DNA of 64,000 nucleotides from Xylanimonas ulmi (GTDB lineage Bacteria > Actinomycetota > Actinomycetes > Actinomycetales > Cellulomonadaceae). Shown in pieces: positions 60,458 to 64,000 of this stretch (its first letter is position 1; each line of letters begins with the position of its first letter). The DNA is taken from contig NZ_SGWX01000001.1 of NCBI RefSeq assembly GCF_004216535.1, positions 3,472,001-3,536,000 of the forward strand, written 5' to 3'. The notes beneath the pieces are model-generated. The model did no database searches. It saw only the letters and a list, made by a program, of their open reading frames with translations, and was not told where the DNA came from. Made by a program: the position numbers and the translations under genes.

Positions 60458-60503
60458 AGTTGCTGAACGCAACTATACACCCATCTGTTTGCTGCAAGCA
60501 ACT
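60458..60503 (-). promoter_or_regulatory. two MarR-type operators overlapping the promoter
   Basis: AGTTGC-TGAAC-GCAACT (60458-60474) and GTTTGC-TGCAA-GCAACT (60487-60503) share the dyad TTGC-N5-GCAA and lie 29 bp apart. On the minus strand the -10 TATAGT (60471-60476) overlaps one site and a TTGCTT -35 the other, so binding would block transcription of the MarR-pump operon. Confidence 0.75.
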
Positions 60504-60548
60504 ATGACCGCGCGGCCGGCGCCGTCGAGCCTGGCGCACACTGGGGGC

Positions 60549-61178
60549 ATGAACGAGGCCCGCTTCCGCCGCCCCGCCCGGCTCGACCCCCGCGACGCGG
60601 AGGAGCTCGTCGGCGACCACGACCCCGCGCTGCGCGACGAGGTCGCGCACACCACCGCGCGCGCCGTCGTGAGTAACGCGCGCGCGTCCGAGGACCCGGA
60701 GGTGGTCGCACGCCTCGTGCGGCTCGTCGAGAGCGAAGGGCTCGACGCCGTCGCCGCCCTGTGGGCCGACGCCGCCCCGGTCACGCTCCCCGGGGCGCTG
60801 TGGCGGCTGTACGTGCTGCGCGAATGGGTGCGACGCGACCCGCAGACCGTCTCCCTGCGCTACCGCCTCGGCGTCGACGCCGCGCCCGTGCAGGAGGCCG
60901 TCGCGGGCGTGCCGCGCCCGCCCGAGCCCACCGACCTGCGCGCGCTCGCCGACGCCGTCCTGTCCGGCGTCTACGCCGGCGACCTCGCCGTCGCGCTCGA
61001 ACGGGCCGCGGCGTTCTGCCGCATCCTGGCCACCGGCGCCGCGTTCGACGCCGACGCGCGCGAGGTCGCGGACCCGCACGGCGCCGACCGCATGACCCGC
61101 GGCGCCGCGGGCCTCGTGCGCACGGCCGAGGAGCTCGAGCAGGCGGCCGGGCACTGGCGCGCCGGAAAACTCGACTGA
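60549..61178 (+). CDS. uncharacterised actinobacterial protein
   Basis: A 209-residue, Ala/Arg/Asp-rich helical protein. PGALWRLYVLREWVRRDPQTVSLRYRLGV and LERAAAFCRILATGAAFDADA are the clearest conserved-looking blocks. I do not recognise a catalytic motif; related actinobacterial proteins are usually labelled hypothetical. ATG 60549 follows a weak GGGGG. It is divergent from the MarR-pump operon and followed by a strong hairpin terminator. Confidence 0.7.
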   Translation: MNEARFRRPARLDPRDAEELVGDHDPALRDEVAHTTARAVVSNARASEDPEVVARLVRLVESEGLDAVAALWADAAPVTLPGALWRLYVLREWVRRDPQTVSLRYRLGVDAAPVQEAVAGVPRPPEPTDLRALADAVLSGVYAGDLAVALERAAAFCRILATGAAFDADAREVADPHGADRMTRGAAGLVRTAEELEQAAGHWRAGKLD

Positions 61179-61185
61179 GGCTGAC

Positions 61186-61206
61186 GGGCGCGCGACCCGC
61201 GCGCCC
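61186..61206 (+). terminator. perfect GC hairpin after the uncharacterised gene
   Basis: GGGCGCGCG (61186-61194), ACC loop, CGCGCGCCC (61198-61206): 9-bp stem with a 3-nt loop, just downstream of the 61178 stop. Confidence 0.75.
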
Positions 61207-61216
61207 GACGCCTGAC

Positions 61217-61222
61217 TACAAT
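61217..61222 (+). promoter_or_regulatory. -10 element TACAAT of the PhoU-like/pit operon
   Basis: TACAAT is 5 bp before G61227, where the first stem of the structured leader begins. This predicts that the transcript starts with that stem. Confidence 0.65.
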
Positions 61223-61226
61223 GAAC

Positions 61227-61318
61227 GCGCGACGTCGGGTCGGGGTAGCCCCGGGCTCCATCTTCAGCCGCTACGAGCGGCCACGCGCCGAGAGGCGCTC
61301 CCCGGTCCGACGTCGCGC
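61227..61318 (+). ncRNA. candidate structured leader RNA (four-way junction)
   Basis: GCGCGACGTCGG (61227-61238) pairs perfectly with CCGACGTCGCGC (61307-61318), enclosing three hairpins. These are CGGGG-TAG-CCCCG (61241-61253), GCCGCT-ACG-AGCGGC (61267-61281) and GCGCC-GAGA-GGCGC (61285-61298), the last with a GNRA loop. An alternative pairing of CGGGG with CCCCG at 61300-61304 is possible. The element lies 138 nt upstream of the PhoU-like gene and starts where transcription is predicted to start. I do not recognise a known RNA family. Confidence 0.6.
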
Positions 61319-61456
61319 ATCCCGGCGCCGCGCCCACATTCCCTGATCGGCACGTGTGACGGTGGACGCAGCGCGCCGTGCAGCGTGGTGTGGGCAGTGC
61401 CTGGCATTTACCCTGTGTTCGCCCCCGCTTCAACTCGCTCCGACTGGAGAAACGAC

Positions 61457-62077
61457 GTGCGTCTGCGCTTGACTCCGCGCGATACCACCTACTTCGACCT
61501 CTTCACCACGCTTGCCGGGCACGTCGTGACCGGGGTCGGCCTGCTGGCCGAGTTGTTGGGCGCCGACAAGGCGGGCCGCGAGGAGATCGCCGCACGGTTC
61601 GTCGAGGCCGAGCACGACGCCGACGGCGTCGCGCACGACATCACCAAGCGCCTCAACCAGACCTTCGTCACCCCGTTCGACCGTGACGACATCTACGGGC
61701 TGGCCAACGCGCTCGACGACGTCATCGACGCGATGGAGGAGGCCTGCGACCTCATCGTGCTGTACCGGATCGAGCAGCTTCCCTCGCGCGTGTCCGAGGT
61801 CGTCCAGGTGCTGCAGCGCTGCGCCGAGCTCACGCACGAGGCCATGCCGCGCCTGCGCACCATGGAGGAGCTGAGCGAGTACTGGATGGAGATCCACCGG
61901 CTGGAGAACCAGGCCGACCGGCTGCACCGCAAGCTCCTCGCCCAGCTCTTCGACGACACGACCGACGCCATCACGCTCATCAAGCTCAAGGAGATCGTCG
62001 ACGTCCTCGAGGACGCGTGCGACGGCTTCGAGCGCGTCGCCACGCTGGTCGAGACCATCGCGCTCAAGGAGTCCTGA
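61457..62077 (+). CDS. DUF47/PhoU-like phosphate transport accessory protein
   Basis: A 206-residue all-helical protein. PhoU-domain-related (DUF47) features are TYFDLFTTLAGHVVTGVGLLAELLG, ARFVEAEHDADGVAHDITKRLNQTF, TPFDRDDIYGLANALDDVIDAMEE and IKLKEIVDVLEDACDGFERVATLVE. Such proteins are encoded beside Pit permeases and modulate phosphate uptake. GTG 61457 has GGAG 7 nt upstream. The stop is 3 nt from the pit GTG, so the two are one operon. Confidence 0.9.
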   Translation: MRLRLTPRDTTYFDLFTTLAGHVVTGVGLLAELLGADKAGREEIAARFVEAEHDADGVAHDITKRLNQTFVTPFDRDDIYGLANALDDVIDAMEEACDLIVLYRIEQLPSRVSEVVQVLQRCAELTHEAMPRLRTMEELSEYWMEIHRLENQADRLHRKLLAQLFDDTTDAITLIKLKEIVDVLEDACDGFERVATLVETIALKES

Positions 62078-62080
62078 CCG

Positions 62081-63085
62081 GTGGAGGTCGCACTCGTCAT
62101 CCTCGTGGTGGCGCTCGCCCTCGGCTTCGACTACACCAACGGGTTCCACGACGCCGCGAACGCCATCGCCACCTCGGTCTCCACGCGCGCGCTGACCCCG
62201 CGGGTCGCGCTCGCCATGGCCGCCGTCATGAACTTCACCGGCGCCCTGCTGGGCGTCGCCGTGGCCGAGACGATCGCCAAGTCGATCGTCGACCTCGGCC
62301 ACACCTCGACCATCACCGAGCTGACGGTGGTCGTGTGCGCGCTCGTGGGAGCGATCACATGGAACCTGATCACCTGGTGGTTCGGGCTGCCGTCGTCGTC
62401 GACGCACTCGCTCATCGGCGGCCTGGTGGGCGCCGGCTTGGCCGGCGGACTGCCGATCTTCTGGGACGCGATCGTCGACAAGGTCGTGCTGCCCATGGTC
62501 ATCTCACCGCTGCTGGGCTTCGGGCTCGCGTTCGTGGCGATGATCGCCGTGCTGTGGATCTTCCGCAACGCCGCTCCCGCCCGCACCCACCGCCGGTTCC
62601 GCATCGCGCAGACGGCCTCGGCCGCCGCGATGGCCCTGGGCCACGGCCTGCAGGACGCGCAGAAGACCATGGGCGTCATCTACCTCGCGCTGCTCGCCGT
62701 CGGTTGGGCCAACCCCGACGACGGCATCCCGCTGTGGGTCAAGATCGCGGCGGCCGCCGCCATCTCGGCAGGCACCTACTCAGGCGGGTGGCGCATCATG
62801 CGCACGCTCGGACGCCGCATCATCGAGCTCGACCCCGCGCGCGGGTTCGTCGCCGAGTCGGTCTCCGCCCTGGTGCTCTACGTCAACGCGTTCGTGCTGC
62901 GCGCCCCCGTCTCCACGACGCACACCATCACCTCGGCGATCATGGGCGTCGGGGCCACGCGGCGGCTGTCGGCAGTGCGCTGGGGCGTCGCGAAGAACAT
63001 CGCGGTCGCCTGGGTCCTGACCATCCCCGCCGCGGCCCTCGTGGGCGCGCTCGTCACGTGGGCGCTGAGCCCGTTCCTCGGCTAG
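62081..63085 (+). CDS. pit: Pit-family inorganic phosphate transporter
   Basis: A 334-residue protein with about ten spans. Both PiT signature repeats are visible: GFDYTNGFHDAANAIATSVSTRAL in the N half (GFHDAANAIA) and NAFVLRAPVSTTHTITSAIMG in the C half. The central cytoplasmic loop carries GHGLQDAQKTMGVIYLALL. It imports Pi (or metal-phosphate) with protons. GTG 62081 lies 3 nt after the preceding stop; there is no own ribosome binding site, so translation is coupled. The upstream leader RNA may control both genes. Confidence 0.93.
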   Translation: MEVALVILVVALALGFDYTNGFHDAANAIATSVSTRALTPRVALAMAAVMNFTGALLGVAVAETIAKSIVDLGHTSTITELTVVVCALVGAITWNLITWWFGLPSSSTHSLIGGLVGAGLAGGLPIFWDAIVDKVVLPMVISPLLGFGLAFVAMIAVLWIFRNAAPARTHRRFRIAQTASAAAMALGHGLQDAQKTMGVIYLALLAVGWANPDDGIPLWVKIAAAAAISAGTYSGGWRIMRTLGRRIIELDPARGFVAESVSALVLYVNAFVLRAPVSTTHTITSAIMGVGATRRLSAVRWGVAKNIAVAWVLTIPAAALVGALVTWALSPFLG

Positions 63086-63131
63086 CGGGCGAGCGGCGTG
63101 GCGCGAAGGACTGCCAGCGAGGTGGGCGGGG

Positions 63132-64000
63132 TCAGCTCAGCGGGGGAGTGACGTGCTCGACCGCGACCACGCGCGGGCCGCGGGGCGTCGTGGCCACGTG
63201 CGCGACGAGCAGTTCGCCGGGCTCGAGGAACGGGTCCTGGGGTGGGAGCAGATCGGCGACGTCGCGACGCGAGTGCTGGCCCAGCACGTCCAGCACCGTG
63301 GAGAGCACGGGCCGGTGCGTGCACAGCACCGACGACGCCGGGGACTCCAGGAGCTGGCGCACCGTGCGGGCGACGCGCGCAGGCGACTGCTCGTGGCGAG
63401 TCTCGGTCAGGTGCTCGCTGAACCAGGGGCGCACCGCCCCCGCCTTGACGTACGGGGCCACGGTCGCGGCGCACCGCTCCCAGCGTGAGGAGACCACCCG
63501 CCGCACGCCGTAGGCGGCCAGCACCGGCACGAGCGCGGCCGCGTGCGCGTGCCCGATCGGCGTCAGGGGCCGGTGCAGCTCCTCGCCGTGCCACTGGGCG
63601 CGCGGCAGGGCGCGGCCGTGCCGCGCGATGACGACGGCGTGCGTCGCCAAGCGCCCTTGTGCGTGCTCCTCGACGAGCGCGAGGAGCGGCTTGCGGTCGG
63701 TGCGCCGGGTCAGGCGCGCGGCGGCGTCGTCGACGTCGAGCCAGCGGACCTTGTCGATCTCCTCGGGCGACGCGGGCGGCACCGCGGGCCGCGCCGACAG
63801 CGCGCTGAGGTCGGACGACGGCTTGGCGCGCCGGGCGGCCCAGTAGGCGACCGTCTTCCAGCGCCCGTCGGGCATGCGGTAGCGCATGGCGGGCAGCGGC
63901 ACTCCGAGCACCACCGGCTTGGCCGTCTCCTCGGCGACCTCGCGCACGGCCGCGGCCTGGTGCGACTCGCCCGGCTCGAGTTTTCCCTTGGGCCACGACC
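63132..64000 (-). CDS. mutT1: MutT1-like Nudix + histidine phosphatase fusion (N terminus cut by window edge)
   Basis: The frame runs from the window edge (first 5' codons missing) to TGA at 63132; about 288 residues are visible. The Nudix box GKLEPGESHQAAAVREVAEE follows G-x5-E-x7-REUxEE. Later AVVIARHGRAL is the RHG phosphohistidine motif of the histidine-phosphatase domain, with CTHRPVL as the second catalytic His. This two-domain order is that of mycobacterial MutT1, which degrades 8-oxo-dGTP and diadenosine polyphosphates. In mycobacteria it neighbours ppk, and the pit operon nearby suits a phosphate cluster. Start not visible. Confidence 0.85.
   Translation of the reverse strand, partial: SWPKGKLEPGESHQAAAVREVAEETAKPVVLGVPLPAMRYRMPDGRWKTVAYWAARRAKPSSDLSALSARPAVPPASPEEIDKVRWLDVDDAAARLTRRTDRKPLLALVEEHAQGRLATHAVVIARHGRALPRAQWHGEELHRPLTPIGHAHAAALVPVLAAYGVRRVVSSRWERCAATVAPYVKAGAVRPWFSEHLTETRHEQSPARVARTVRQLLESPASSVLCTHRPVLSTVLDVLGQHSRRDVADLLPPQDPFLEPGELLVAHVATTPRGPRVVAVEHVTPPLS

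Overview
The window is chromosomal DNA of a high-GC actinobacterium, most likely order Micrococcales (a Cellulomonas or Promicromonospora relative; this is inference). The evidence is roughly 70% GC coding sequence, many GTG starts and many leaderless starts (a -10 hexamer ending 6-7 nt before the start codon). There is also an actinobacterial LexA box (TCGAAC-N4-GTTCGA), a DUF222-HNH protein, a small SRP RNA, a mycothiol-reductase-like DsbA protein, and an interspersed TGGTTGAGCCTGTCGAAACCA repeat.

Region 1 (1-5.8 kb) is an accessory defence island of visibly lower GC. It holds the 3' end of a DNA methyltransferase, a PD-(D/E)xK-like endonuclease convergent with it, an overlapping HEPN + DUF262 pair, a DndB/DGQHR-like gene behind four CACGTA repeats spaced exactly 20 bp apart, and a decayed toxin-antitoxin-like pair between diverged direct repeats. 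Region 2 (5.8-20 kb) is ordinary chromosome: a DGPF/YCII protein, an SGNH hydrolase with two GT4 mannosyltransferase-like genes, a GT87 membrane glycosyltransferase, mntH behind a perfect palindrome, an acyl-CoA dehydrogenase, an FMN-riboswitch-controlled riboflavin transporter (ribM), a TetR regulator, a DsbA-like protein with an LLM oxidoreductase, a uracil permease and a LytR_C protein with a DGLHR-motif protein.

Region 3 (20-28 kb) begins with tRNA-Ser(GGA) and the SRP RNA. Next come metQNI behind a Met/Cys-rich leader ORF, an SOS-controlled DUF222-HNH gene, an intact IS481-family element with 52-bp inverted repeats and a 15-bp target duplication, and a decayed, repeat-rich gap. Region 4 (28-45 kb) has dnaX, a Nudix hydrolase, a serine hydrolase carrying (GTGCCC)15, and an APH-type kinase with a proline-rich insert. 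A ROK regulator then precedes a sugar operon (ATPase, permease, binding protein, AGE-family isomerase, PfkB kinase) that could convert an imported hexose such as mannose to fructose and then fructose-6-phosphate. It ends with corA (behind a short proline-containing leader ORF), recR and a DUF5063 gene.

Region 5 (45-58 kb) contains an ABC exporter pair, a TauE/SafE permease, lysC (with an internal beta-subunit start) and asd, an SGNH esterase, a PKD protein with a DUF6318 lipoprotein, a cysteine-less HesB-like protein, a DEAD-box helicase, an M50-like membrane protease and msrB. Region 6 (58-64 kb) has two MarR regulators, one autoregulating a DHA2 efflux pump through two operators. A highly structured candidate RNA (61227-61318) leads a PhoU-like (DUF47) + Pit phosphate operon, and the window closes with a truncated MutT1-like Nudix/phosphohistidine phosphatase.

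The most interesting signals are the defence cassette with its 20-bp repeat array, the four-way-junction RNA upstream of phoU-like/pit, the leader ORFs before metQ and corA, and two ABC ATPases whose C-terminal regions have absorbed the interspersed repeat as an in-frame peptide.
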